64,000 bases of DNA from Robiginitalea sediminis (GTDB taxonomy: Bacteria > Bacteroidota > Bacteroidia > Flavobacteriales > Flavobacteriaceae): assembly GCF_002198115.1 (NCBI RefSeq), contig NZ_NGNR01000002.1, positions 417,558 to 481,557 on the forward strand, given 5' to 3'. How positions within the stretch are numbered: position 1 is the first letter of the stretch; the number at the start of each line of letters is the position of its first letter. Positions 8,930 to 16,843 of this stretch are shown piece after piece. A program made the translations under genes and the position numbers. The notes under the pieces were generated by a model. The model made no database searches and had not been told where the DNA came from. It worked only from the letters and a program-made list of their open reading frames with translations.

Positions 8930-9823
8930 ATGAAAACCGTGAAGAATACCACCCTTTTATTGCTCAGCAGCCTTTTGCTACTGGCCGGATGCCGTAACGA
9001 ACAAGACACCACAGAAGATGAAATGGGGCTGTTGCCTCAGCCCGAGCTACCGAACCCACAGGATCCCGATTACTGGGATGCCGCAACTCTGGTGTGGAGC
9101 GATGAATTTGACGGAACCTCCCTGGACCCCGATAAGTGGACCTTTGAAACCGGGGACCACGGTTGGGGCAACAACGAATGGCAGAACTATGTAACCCAGG
9201 GGGTGACCGAGGTGAGCGACGGCACCCTTAAAATAACCGCCCGGAAAGTAGGTACGGGCGGCCACGTGGGCGATTATGAATCGGCACGCCTCAACAGCCG
9301 GGAGGCGTTTACCTTTGGGAGGCTGGAGATCCGGGCAAAGATCCCGGAGTGGAAGGGGAAGGGCATCTGGCCGGCCCTCTGGATGCTCGGGTCCAATATT
9401 GGGCAGGTGGGCTGGCCCGAATGCGGGGAGATCGACATGATGGAATACGTCAGTTACGACCCCGGAAAGGTGCATTTCTCCATCCACAGTCCGGCCAATA
9501 ACCATAAGGACGGCACCCAGGTAACCTCAGGCCCCGTTCCCCTGGAAACGATAGAGGAGGAGTTCCACAATTACGGCATTCTCTGGACGGACCAGTATAT
9601 CAAGTTTTACCTGGACGACCCGTCCCAGGTGACCCTCGTTTTCCCGAGGCCTACTCCGACTACAGCGGAGAACTGGCCCTTCAGTAAGCCCTTTTATTTT
9701 CTGATGAACATAGCAGTAGGAGGAGACTGGGGTGGGCTCCAGGGTGTGGAAGACACGATTTTCCCGGCAGTGATGGAGGTAGACTATGTGCGGGTATACC
9801 AGGTTCCACCCCCGGGACAGTAA
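8930..9823 (+). CDS. GH16 family endo-beta-glucanase (laminarinase-like) lipoprotein
   Basis: A glycoside hydrolase family 16 enzyme that probably cleaves beta-1,3- or mixed-linkage glucans such as algal laminarin outside the cytoplasm. From the ATG at 8930 (297 residues) it has a lipoprotein signal with lipobox LLAGC (Cys21). The GH16 fold starts at WSDEFDGTSLDPDKW. The catalytic motif GEIDMMEYV, the ExDxxE type with an inserted residue typical of laminarinases, is at about 166-174, with the nucleophile and acid/base glutamates both present. An earlier GTG at 8891 in the same frame would hide the lipobox, so it is rejected. No CBM or TonB-linked genes are adjacent, so this is an isolated polysaccharide-degrading gene rather than a PUL. 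Confidence 0.92.
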   Translation: MKTVKNTTLLLLSSLLLLAGCRNEQDTTEDEMGLLPQPELPNPQDPDYWDAATLVWSDEFDGTSLDPDKWTFETGDHGWGNNEWQNYVTQGVTEVSDGTLKITARKVGTGGHVGDYESARLNSREAFTFGRLEIRAKIPEWKGKGIWPALWMLGSNIGQVGWPECGEIDMMEYVSYDPGKVHFSIHSPANNHKDGTQVTSGPVPLETIEEEFHNYGILWTDQYIKFYLDDPSQVTLVFPRPTPTTAENWPFSKPFYFLMNIAVGGDWGGLQGVEDTIFPAVMEVDYVRVYQVPPPGQ

Positions 9824-9840
9824 CCTTAAGCAGGGATGAG

Positions 9841-10461
9841 ATGGCGGAGTTTATCAAGATTTACGAAGAGAACCCAAACCCCCGTGAAATAAGGCGTGTG
9901 GTAGACATCCTGCGTTCAGGAGGCCTGGTTATTTATCCTACCGACACGGTCTACGGACTGGGGTGCGACATAACCCAGAGCAGGGCCCTGGAGCGTCTTG
10001 CCCGGATCAAGGGCGTGAAACTCGAAAAGGCCAACTGGTCCTTCATCTGCGAAGACCTGAGCAACCTCTCGGATTATGTGCGGCAGATAGACACCCCAAC
10101 CTTTAAAATCCTCAAACGCGCATTACCCGGCCCTTACACGTTTATTTTACCGGGGGGCAAAGACCTTCCCCGGGACTTCAAGAAGAAGAAAACCGTAGGG
10201 ATTCGCGTACCGGACAACACCATTGCCCATGAGCTGGTAAGGGCCCTTGGAAACCCCATTGTCTCCACCTCTATCCGGGATGATGACGACATCCTGGAAT
10301 ACACTACGGATCCGGAGCTCATTTATGAAAAATGGGGGAAGCGGGTAGATGCTGTTATAGATGGCGGGTATGGGGGGAATGTGGCCTCCACCATTATTGA
10401 CCTCTCAGGCCCAGAGCCTGAAGTGGTCCGCGAGGGTAAAGGTTCCCTGGACATCCTCTGA
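9841..10461 (+). CDS. YrdC/Sua5/YciO family protein (threonylcarbamoyl-AMP synthase fold)
   Basis: This family makes threonylcarbamoyl-AMP from threonine, bicarbonate and ATP for the t6A modification of tRNA. The 206-residue protein has the YrdC core: GGLVIYPTDTVYGLGCD near residues 31-47, 'PGPYTFILPG' near 97-106, 'KTVGIRVPDN' near 118-127 and 'NPIVSTSIR' near 139. The C-terminal Sua5 domain is absent and the length matches YciO/YrdC single-domain proteins. 'RIKGVKLEKANWS' differs from the canonical KxR-type active site, so it may be YciO-like rather than the essential TsaC. It follows the GH16 gene by 17 bases. Confidence 0.88.
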   Translation: MAEFIKIYEENPNPREIRRVVDILRSGGLVIYPTDTVYGLGCDITQSRALERLARIKGVKLEKANWSFICEDLSNLSDYVRQIDTPTFKILKRALPGPYTFILPGGKDLPRDFKKKKTVGIRVPDNTIAHELVRALGNPIVSTSIRDDDDILEYTTDPELIYEKWGKRVDAVIDGGYGGNVASTIIDLSGPEPEVVREGKGSLDIL

Positions 10462-10467
10462 CAAAAA

Positions 10468-10493
10468 AACCCCGGACAATTGCCCGGGGTTCT
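10468..10493. terminator. Bidirectional rho-independent terminator between convergent genes
   Basis: AACCCCGG (10468-10475) pairs with CCGGGGTT (10484-10491) around an 8-base loop. On the minus strand the stem is followed by TTTTTTT (from 10469-10463), giving a strong terminator for the OmpA lipoprotein gene. On the plus strand the T-tract is weaker. Confidence 0.8.
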
Positions 10494-10513
10494 TATTGAA
10501 AATTCTAGTGTTC

Positions 10514-11377
10514 TTAGCGGTTGATCGCGGGGTCTTTCATTCCTTCTTCGATCATGGAATAGAATTGGTCCAGTTTCGGCAATACCACGATGCGGGTACG
10601 GCGGTTTTTGGCGCGGTTTGCAGCAGTATCGTTGGTAGACAGCGGTACGTAATAGCTGCGGCCGGCAGCGGTCATACGGGCGGGGTCTACCCCGAAATCA
10701 TTCTGCAGGATGCGAACCACGGAGGTGGCGCGCTTGGCACTTAGGTCCCAGTTATCCAACAGGACGCCGCTGCGGTAGGGAACATTGTCTGTGTGGCCTT
10801 CTACCATGAATTCGAAATCCGGTTTGTTGTTAACCACCTGGGCTACTTTGCCAAGGACGGCTTTCGCGGCATCGGTTACATTGTAGCTTCCGCTGCGGAA
10901 AAGCAGTTTGTCTGAGATGGAAACAAATACCACCCCTTTCTCTACGCTGATCTCGATATCCTCGTCGTCCAGGTTACCCAGCACCCCTTTCAGGCTCTGA
11001 ACCAGAGCCAGGTTAACGGAATCCCGGCGGGTAATGGCATCCTGAAGCTTGCGGATGGTCAGGTCTTTTTCCCGGAGGCTTTCCAGAGACTTCTCCAGGT
11101 TTTCGGCACCCTTGGCGGTGAGGGTGGTCAGGTTCCCCATGTTGTTGATCAGCTCCTGGTTGTTTGCTTTGAGGAAAGCATTCTGATCCTCGAGGGTTTT
11201 CAGGCGCGCATCTGCGGTGGCCTTGTCCTCCAGACAGGAGTTGAGCTTAACAGTGGCCGAATTGAGTAAGTCTTGCGTCTCTTTTTGCTTGGCTTCCAGT
11301 TCTGCATACTTTTTCTGGGATACACAGGAGGACAGGGCCAGGGCCAGTCCCAGGCAGCCTACAATCAGTTTTTTCAT
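10514..11377 (-). CDS. OmpA family peptidoglycan-associated lipoprotein
   Basis: An outer-membrane lipoprotein tethered to the cell wall. 287 residues: lipoprotein signal with lipobox LSSC (Cys18), a coiled coil at about 22-125, then a complete OmpA_C/MotB-like domain at about 150-270. The peptidoglycan-binding signature is present: VEGHTDNVPY, 'LSAKRATSVVRILQ' and 'NRAKNRRTRIVVLP'. The Asp and Arg that clamp diaminopimelate are kept. Promoter elements lie at 11433-11464 and a terminator follows the gene, so it is probably monocistronic. Confidence 0.92.
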   Translation of the reverse strand: MKKLIVGCLGLALALSSCVSQKKYAELEAKQKETQDLLNSATVKLNSCLEDKATADARLKTLEDQNAFLKANNQELINNMGNLTTLTAKGAENLEKSLESLREKDLTIRKLQDAITRRDSVNLALVQSLKGVLGNLDDEDIEISVEKGVVFVSISDKLLFRSGSYNVTDAAKAVLGKVAQVVNNKPDFEFMVEGHTDNVPYRSGVLLDNWDLSAKRATSVVRILQNDFGVDPARMTAAGRSYYVPLSTNDTAANRAKNRRTRIVVLPKLDQFYSMIEEGMKDPAINR

Positions 11378-11432
11378 AGTATTATTTATGCATTTAAGTT
11401 GTTAAGGATTCGTACGATTGTAATAATTTAAA

Positions 11433-11464
11433 CAAAATTATGCAAAAGGGGGCCGGTCGATAAA
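11433..11464 (-). promoter_or_regulatory. Promoter for the OmpA lipoprotein gene
   Basis: On the minus strand the -33 element is TTTA (11464-11461), followed by exactly 20 bases and the perfect -7 element TAATTTTG (11440-11433). The predicted start near 11428 leaves a leader of about 50 bases that is rich in A and T. Confidence 0.55.
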
Positions 11465-11473
11465 CCGAATTCG

Positions 11474-12478
11474 TTAATCTTTTACCAATTTGTTAAAAGT
11501 CTTTACCCCATTTACGTAATAGGCCCATACCACGGATGTCGTACGGTAATACTTTAATACGAATTTCACTCTTTCGCGCTTGCGAAGCATGGCCGGAACA
11601 TGGCGGTAGTAACTCAAGTGGGCCCTGAGGATGGCCCAGGCATGCCGGCCACGCCCTTGCAGCAGGAAGCGCGCTGCCGCCACCCCGTCCAGTACCAAGC
11701 GGCTAAGCACTATGGGAAAAGCCTTTTTACGGGGCAGGTTCTTGGTTATGGAGTACAGGGAGTTCCGGAAATTCAAAAAGGTCTTTTTGGGGTTCATGTT
11801 ACTCAGGGTAGAACCGCCCAGGTGATAGACTACTGAACTCCCGGTATAAAAAACCTGATACCCGTGGTTTTGTGCGCGCCAGCAAAGGTCTACCTCCTCC
11901 TGGTGGGCAAAGTAATCCGGGTCGAAGCCCTGCAGTTCCCAGAACACTTCTTTGCGGATAAACATACAGGCCCCCGTGGCCCAGAAGATGCTGTGGGTGT
12001 CGTCGTATTGCCCCCTGTCCTCTTCCAGACTCTGAAAAATGCGGCCCCGGCAGAACGGATACCCGAACCGATCCAGAAACCCCCCGGCTGCGCCGGCGTA
12101 CTCGAATCGCTCCGGTTGCAGCAGGTCTTTTATCTTGGGCTGGACAATCCCGATGTCCGGACGGTTGTGAAAGAGATCCAATACCGGTTCCAGCCAGCCT
12201 TCGGTTACCTCCACATCGGAATTCAGCAGGCAGTACAGGTCGGCATCGACCTTTTCAAGTGCCATGTTATACCCTTGTGCAAAACCGCCATTAAAGGGGT
12301 TTTCCACCACCCGGATACCGGGATATTCCGCTCTGAGATACGCAACGGAATGGTCCGTGGAGGCATTGTCTGCCACCACGATTTCGGCACCCTGGGAATG
12401 GGCCACTACCGATGGAAGGAAGCGTTCCAGAAGGGCCCTCCCGTTCCAGTTCAGGATAACAATGGCGATTGATGGCAT
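11474..12478 (-). CDS. Glycosyltransferase family 2
   Basis: A GT-A fold enzyme that transfers sugars from nucleotide donors, probably for cell-surface polysaccharide or O-antigen (rhamnosyltransferase-like group). The 334-residue protein has the UDP/TDP-binding start AIVILNWNGRALL, the acidic motif VVADNASTD near 35-43, the DxD-type motif LLNSDVEV near 83-90 and the acceptor-side region 'FAHQEEVDLCWRAQNHGY' near 190-207. A short hydrophobic tail follows, with no clear membrane anchor. It stands alone, away from any visible polysaccharide locus. Confidence 0.9.
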   Translation of the reverse strand: MPSIAIVILNWNGRALLERFLPSVVAHSQGAEIVVADNASTDHSVAYLRAEYPGIRVVENPFNGGFAQGYNMALEKVDADLYCLLNSDVEVTEGWLEPVLDLFHNRPDIGIVQPKIKDLLQPERFEYAGAAGGFLDRFGYPFCRGRIFQSLEEDRGQYDDTHSIFWATGACMFIRKEVFWELQGFDPDYFAHQEEVDLCWRAQNHGYQVFYTGSSVVYHLGGSTLSNMNPKKTFLNFRNSLYSITKNLPRKKAFPIVLSRLVLDGVAAARFLLQGRGRHAWAILRAHLSYYRHVPAMLRKRERVKFVLKYYRTTSVVWAYYVNGVKTFNKLVKD

Positions 12479-12487
12479 GCGATCAGG

Positions 12488-12515
12488 TCAAAAAACGGCC
12501 CGGGGATACCCGGGC
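12488..12515 (-). terminator. Rho-independent terminator after the HSDR_N-type gene
   Basis: GCCCGGG (12498-12504) pairs with CCCGGGC (12509-12515) around a GATA loop. On the minus strand the stem is followed by CG and then TTTTTT. It lies between the HSDR_N-type gene and the glycosyltransferase gene and would separate their transcripts. Confidence 0.65.
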
Positions 12516-12550
12516 TTCGAAGGGGCCAAAGTACGCAATTTTTTACCGAA

Positions 12551-13009
12551 TCAGGGCAGGGGAGCCATGCCTGAGGCCGGGAGTTCCCGCAGGAAGTCGT
12601 ACGCCTTGTTTTCGTAATCCATCCGGCAATAGTAATGGGACAATCCGTTGGTAACCATCAGCAGGGGAGACCCCAGGGCCATATTGTATCGGGCAATCTG
12701 GTCGAAGACTTCCTGGGTCAGGGCCACCTCGGGCGCTTTGCATTCCACCAGCAAATCGATCTCCCCCCGGTCTCCGCAAACGGCGATATCCACCCTTTTC
12801 CTGACAGGGCCTACCCGGATTTCGCGCTCCACCAGCATGCGCCCCAGGGGGTAGCCTTTTTCCCGGTTCAGGTACTGGATGCAATGCTGGCGCACCCATT
12901 CCTCTGGTTGCAGCCGCACGTATTTTTTACGGACCACATCGAAGACCAGGGGGTTATTTTCCCTACTTTTGAATCGGAACGGGTATGCGGGAAAATTGAG
13001 TTTTCGCAT
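12551..13009 (-). CDS. Orphan HSDR_N-type (PD-D/ExK) nuclease-fold protein
   Basis: 152 residues from the ATG at 13009; five more codons upstream are open but begin in the divergent promoter area. The protein is a stand-alone copy of the N-terminal domain of type I restriction R subunits. It has 'EWVRQHCIQYL' near 38-48, the 'VEREIRVGPVRKRVDIAVCG' core, then 'IDLLVECKAP', which supplies the D-x(n)-ExK catalytic residues (Asp in RVDIAV, Glu and Lys in VECKAP). No methylase, specificity or motor subunit is near, so this is not an active R-M locus. Similar stand-alone proteins are common in Flavobacteriaceae and their job is unknown. It is divergent from holA by 26 bases. Confidence 0.82.
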   Translation of the reverse strand: MRKLNFPAYPFRFKSRENNPLVFDVVRKKYVRLQPEEWVRQHCIQYLNREKGYPLGRMLVEREIRVGPVRKRVDIAVCGDRGEIDLLVECKAPEVALTQEVFDQIARYNMALGSPLLMVTNGLSHYYCRMDYENKAYDFLRELPASGMAPLP

Positions 13010-13035
13010 GCTGCAAATGTGCATTTATTTTTCCA

Positions 13036-14040
13036 ATGGAGGAAGTCAGGGAACTCATCCGAAGCATTGAACAGCGGCAGCTGGCGCCTGTGTATCTGCT
13101 CATGGGGGAGGAACCCTACTATATAGACCGCATTTCGGAATACATCGGTTCCCATGTCCTTACAGAAGCCGAGCGCGGGTTTAACCAGGCCGTGCTCTAC
13201 GGCAAGGATGTCGGGGTAGATGATATTGTGGCCCAGGCCAAGCGTTTTCCGATGATGTCGGAATACCAGGTACTCATTATCCGGGAGGCACAACACCTGA
13301 GCCGTACCATTGAGCAATTGGTATCCTATGTGGAAAACCCGCAACCCAGCACTGTGCTGGTACTGTGTTACAAATACAAGACCCTGGACAAGCGGAAAAA
13401 ACTGGTGAAGGCCTTAAAGGCAAACGGGTGTGTGGTCTTTGAGAGCAAAAAGCTTTACGAGAACCAGGTGGCGGACTGGATCCGGAAGGTCCTCTTGGGC
13501 AGCGGGTTTAAAATTTCCCACAAGGCCTCGGCCCTGTTGGTGGAATACCTCGGAACAGATCTAAGCAAGATCGCCAATGAGCTGGACAAGCTTAAAATCG
13601 TATTACCGGAAGGCTCCGAAATTGGTCCGCAGGATATCGAAGACCATATCGGAATCAGCAAGGATTACAACAACTTTGAATTAAAAAAGGCGATTGCCAG
13701 CCGGGATATCTCCAAAGCCACCCGCATTATCAAGTATTTCGGGGAGAACCCCAAGGACAACCCTTTTGTGCTGACCATTTCCCTGTTGCACACCTTCTTT
13801 GCCCAGTTGCTGCAATACCACGGCCTGGACGACCACAGCCCCAGGAATGTGGCCAGTGCCCTGCGCATCAACCCTTATTTTGTAAGCGAATACCAAACCG
13901 CTGCCAGGCACTATCCCATGAAACGGGTCAGCGCTATAATAGGCGTCCTGCGGGAGATGGACCTGAAAGGCAAGGGCGTGGGCTCTACCTCACTGTCCCA
14001 CCAGGATCTGCTGCGGGAACTGCTTTATAAAATCGCCTAA
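13036..14040 (+). CDS. holA: DNA polymerase III delta subunit
   Basis: HolA is the wrench subunit of the clamp loader: it opens the beta sliding clamp so it can be placed on primed DNA. The 334-residue protein has the delta layout: an N-terminal region 'LAPVYLLMGEEPYYIDRI', the clamp-contact region near 70-85, a AAA-like core without a working Walker A, and a C-terminal collar domain with 'ISLLHTFFAQLLQYHGL' and 'LSHQDLLRELLYKIA'. The length fits the family. Its stop abuts the stop side of the DoxX gene with no gap. Confidence 0.92.
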   Translation: MEEVRELIRSIEQRQLAPVYLLMGEEPYYIDRISEYIGSHVLTEAERGFNQAVLYGKDVGVDDIVAQAKRFPMMSEYQVLIIREAQHLSRTIEQLVSYVENPQPSTVLVLCYKYKTLDKRKKLVKALKANGCVVFESKKLYENQVADWIRKVLLGSGFKISHKASALLVEYLGTDLSKIANELDKLKIVLPEGSEIGPQDIEDHIGISKDYNNFELKKAIASRDISKATRIIKYFGENPKDNPFVLTISLLHTFFAQLLQYHGLDDHSPRNVASALRINPYFVSEYQTAARHYPMKRVSAIIGVLREMDLKGKGVGSTSLSHQDLLRELLYKIA

Positions 14041-14421
14041 TTACTTCTTATCCACACTGTAACCTCCGGGGCCCGTGAAGAAAAGGGCCAGGAAGATAGA
14101 GGCGAAAAGCAGGGCTTTCTCCTTGGTGCCGAAAGGGTCCGCTGCATGGGCGATAAAGGCGGCTACCAGCATGCCGATCACGACTGGGATCGCAGCCCAG
14201 CGGGTCTTAAACCCAATGAGAACCATAGCGGCACATACCACCTCAGCAAAGGTGATAAGGAAAAGGGATGGCCCGGCTCCAATTCCTATGGGGTCACCGA
14301 ATTGGATGGGGCCTTCGCCGAAAAGACGGCCGATTTTGGGGATGCCGTGGGTAAGGAGCATCCCGGCTCCTGCAACGCGCAGGATGAGGAGGCCGAGGTC
14401 TGTTTTTAGGGAACTTTTCAT
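14041..14421 (-). CDS. DoxX family membrane protein
   Basis: 126 residues with four predicted membrane helices: about 8-25, 48-68, 74-92 and 101-118. The family hallmark 'LLILRVAGAGMLLTHGIPKI' is at the N-terminus, and 'GFKTRWAAIPVVIGMLVAA' follows. DoxX-like proteins are small membrane oxidoreductase components of poorly known function. The gene is single, with its own short upstream region (14422-14469), and is convergent with holA. Confidence 0.9.
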   Translation of the reverse strand: MKSSLKTDLGLLILRVAGAGMLLTHGIPKIGRLFGEGPIQFGDPIGIGAGPSLFLITFAEVVCAAMVLIGFKTRWAAIPVVIGMLVAAFIAHAADPFGTKEKALLFASIFLALFFTGPGGYSVDKK

Positions 14422-14469
14422 GGTTAGTCGATTAACGATGGATTACTAAAGTATTAATTTATAATGAAT

Positions 14470-16713
14470 CTACCGTATTCCTTTTAGGCATCCCCTGAGT
14501 TTATCGATCAACTCCCAGCTGTTTTCCCGGTTAAAGGGGAGTGGAGGTTTGATTTTTAAAACGTTATCGCCAGGACCATCCGTGCTGAGCAGCACATGGG
14601 CTTCCCGCATCCGGTTTTTGATCTTCCCTGCCAGTGCAGTGGCAGGAGCCCCGTTCTCTTCCAGCAGTTCCACCCCGAGGAATAGTCCATTCCCCCTGAC
14701 ATCTGCAATACACGAAAATTCGGACTGCAGCCCGGTAAGGGCATCCTTCAAGAGTGTTCCGACGGCCGAGGCGTGCTCGGGCAGGTCCTCTTCTTCCAAG
14801 GCATCGAGTACGGCGTGGCCGGCAGCACAAGAAACCGGATTCCCGCCAAAGGAGCTGAAAAATTCCGGTCCTTTTGCAAAAACCTCGGCGATTTCCCGGG
14901 TACATACCACCGCCCCAATCGGGTGCCCGTTACCCATGGGTTTCCCTAATATGACCATATCCGGGACCACGCCGTATTGGTTAAATCCCCAGAAATCAGG
15001 GCCAAGCCTCCCGAAACCTACCTGGACTTCATCGGAAATACAAAGCCCTCCCTGAGCCCTGACAGCCCTATAAATGGGTTCCAGGTATCCTTTTGGGAGG
15101 GGCACCTGCCCCCCGCACCCCATAATGGGTTCTGCCAGGAATGCACCCACGGTACCACTGTACCTGCTGAGGAGTTTCAGGGCCTGGCTGCTGAAGTGGG
15201 CCCCGGCAGTACCATCGTCTGCCAACCCGGATCCGAATACCTTTGGCATAGGACACACCAACGTTTCCGGGAAGCTATCGGCAGAGCTGTGTTTGTAGGG
15301 ACTTGCGGCAATGCCGGCAATCGTGTTTCCATGGTACCCGTGTTCCAATGCCATAACCATGGATTTTCCGGTGTAAGCGCGCGCCAGGCGCAGGGCCAGG
15401 TCTGTCGCGGCACTTCCCGAATTAACCAGGAAAACCCGGTTGAGGGAAGGGGGGAAGTGACCCAGGAGGGCTTCCGCATAGTCCGGCAGGGCGTCGAAAT
15501 GGTAACGCGTATTGGTATTAAGGGTCCGAAGGGCCTGGCAGGTCCTGCGGGTTACCTCCGGATGGCAGTGCCCCACAAGCATAATGTTGTTGTAAGCATC
15601 CAGGTAGGTCTCCCCTTTATGGCCGTACATGTACTGCAACGCTGCGCCCTTCATAACAATGGGCCTGGAATAGCTGAGGCTCATGGCAGGGCTCAAAAGG
15701 TTGTTACGCCTGTGGGCATAAGACTCCTCGGCAGAGGCCTCGGGAATCGCCAGCCCGGCTGCAGCCCTGAACCGCCTTTGGGCTTCAAGGGGGTTGATGC
15801 GCACCCATTTTTCCAGGAGTTCCCGGGCCGGTGCCTCGCTGATGGAGACGTATTCCGAGTCCGGCCGGAGTTTCCGGGCATGGGTGCTTTGGCAGAGGCT
15901 GATGCACAGCCTCCCGGCTATCAGCAGGTATAGGATGTCGGCTTCTTCTGCCTCCAGGGTAAAGCATCGGGCATATCCCTTAAGGATAGATTCCGCGGCT
16001 TGCATGGGGTCTTCTTTCCCCATGAGCGCATAGGTCATCCCCACGGCCAGGTCCGCTGCCAACCAGCTGTGGCAGGCATCCCCGAAATCGATCAGGCCGG
16101 TTACCTTCCCGCGGTAGGTAAGGACATTCCAGTCATTCGCGTCGTTGTGGATAAACCCGGTGCGAAAGCTATACTGTTTGGGTACAACATGGGTCTCGAA
16201 CTGCTGGGCAAAATAGGCTATAAGGGTTTTGGTCCGATGGGGGGAAACCTGCTCCTGGTACTGCAGGGAGAGCGGCAGGTGACGCAGGTCCCAGGAAAAG
16301 GGTGGGGAAACACCAGGACCGTTGAAGGTGGCCGCAAGATGGCCACAAGTGCCCAACAACTCCCCGAAGGATTCCAGGAGCGCGGCATCCTGATCGGCCT
16401 CAGCCAGAAAACTACCCTCCAGGAATTCCAGCAGGCGGTAACAGTGGCCGTTGTGAACGACAAAATCGTTTCCGGTAAGGGTTTTTAGGGGTTTTGGGAA
16501 GGCAAAGGTATCCGATTGGCTATAGTGTTCCATGAGCCGCGCCTCCAGGGCCAGCCGGGATTTGATCTCATCTCCTGTTTCATGGACCTTAAGGATCCAT
16601 TTCCCCTTGGGGCCCGTGACCAGGGTGGTACGGTCCTGGTACCCCTCAAGGGGCTTATGGGTAGTAACGCGTACCCCGAAGGCCGTTTCCAATATGCCGT
16701 ATAGTCCTTCCAT
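14470..16713 (-). CDS. Fused small-molecule kinase (APH fold) and class III PLP aminotransferase / phospho-lyase
   Basis: A two-domain enzyme of about 747 residues from the ATG at 16713; the frame is open to 16761 but that extension overlaps promoter-like sequence. Residues about 1-310 form an aminoglycoside-phosphotransferase-type kinase with the catalytic loop HNDANDWNVL (about 188-197) and the metal motif DFGD. Residues about 330-747 form a class III PLP enzyme with 'NSGSAATDLALRLAR', 'EPIMGCGGQVP', 'DEVQVGFGRLG' and the PLP lysine in LGKPMGNGHPIG (about 590). The closest known logic is the human pair hydroxylysine kinase and PHYKPL/ETNPPL, in which an amino alcohol is phosphorylated and then cleaved to aldehyde, ammonia and phosphate. 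Phosphorylation and phospholyase action on one substrate is therefore inferred. The true substrate is unknown. Confidence 0.85.
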   Translation of the reverse strand: MEGLYGILETAFGVRVTTHKPLEGYQDRTTLVTGPKGKWILKVHETGDEIKSRLALEARLMEHYSQSDTFAFPKPLKTLTGNDFVVHNGHCYRLLEFLEGSFLAEADQDAALLESFGELLGTCGHLAATFNGPGVSPPFSWDLRHLPLSLQYQEQVSPHRTKTLIAYFAQQFETHVVPKQYSFRTGFIHNDANDWNVLTYRGKVTGLIDFGDACHSWLAADLAVGMTYALMGKEDPMQAAESILKGYARCFTLEAEEADILYLLIAGRLCISLCQSTHARKLRPDSEYVSISEAPARELLEKWVRINPLEAQRRFRAAAGLAIPEASAEESYAHRRNNLLSPAMSLSYSRPIVMKGAALQYMYGHKGETYLDAYNNIMLVGHCHPEVTRRTCQALRTLNTNTRYHFDALPDYAEALLGHFPPSLNRVFLVNSGSAATDLALRLARAYTGKSMVMALEHGYHGNTIAGIAASPYKHSSADSFPETLVCPMPKVFGSGLADDGTAGAHFSSQALKLLSRYSGTVGAFLAEPIMGCGGQVPLPKGYLEPIYRAVRAQGGLCISDEVQVGFGRLGPDFWGFNQYGVVPDMVILGKPMGNGHPIGAVVCTREIAEVFAKGPEFFSSFGGNPVSCAAGHAVLDALEEEDLPEHASAVGTLLKDALTGLQSEFSCIADVRGNGLFLGVELLEENGAPATALAGKIKNRMREAHVLLSTDGPGDNVLKIKPPLPFNRENSWELIDKLRGCLKGIR

Positions 16714-16743
16714 CCGTTGGTTCACCTGACCTTCAAACTTAAT

Positions 16744-16751
16744 GAAAAATA
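16744..16751 (-). promoter_or_regulatory. Possible -7 element for the kinase-aminotransferase fusion gene
   Basis: TATTTTTC on the minus strand (16751-16744), one base off TAnnTTTG. No good -33 element is visible. If real, it puts the start of transcription inside the longest open frame and supports the ATG at 16713. Confidence 0.3.
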
Positions 16752-16843
16752 GGAGGTGCAAAACCCATCCCGATTCCGGGGGCAGGAACGCCTATATTTC
16801 CCTATATTTAATACGTTTAACCAAAATCATCAAAAAGAGAACC

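Noticed and set aside
8930-10461. GH16 gene as part of a polysaccharide utilization locus
   Set aside because: No SusC/SusD pair, sulfatase or further glycoside hydrolase next to it.
12551-13009. HSDR_N protein as part of a restriction-modification system
   Set aside because: No methyltransferase, specificity or helicase-motor gene anywhere in the window.
14977-15933. A 318-codon plus-strand open frame opposite the kinase-aminotransferase fusion
   Set aside because: The opposite strand carries complete PLP enzyme motifs across the same bases.
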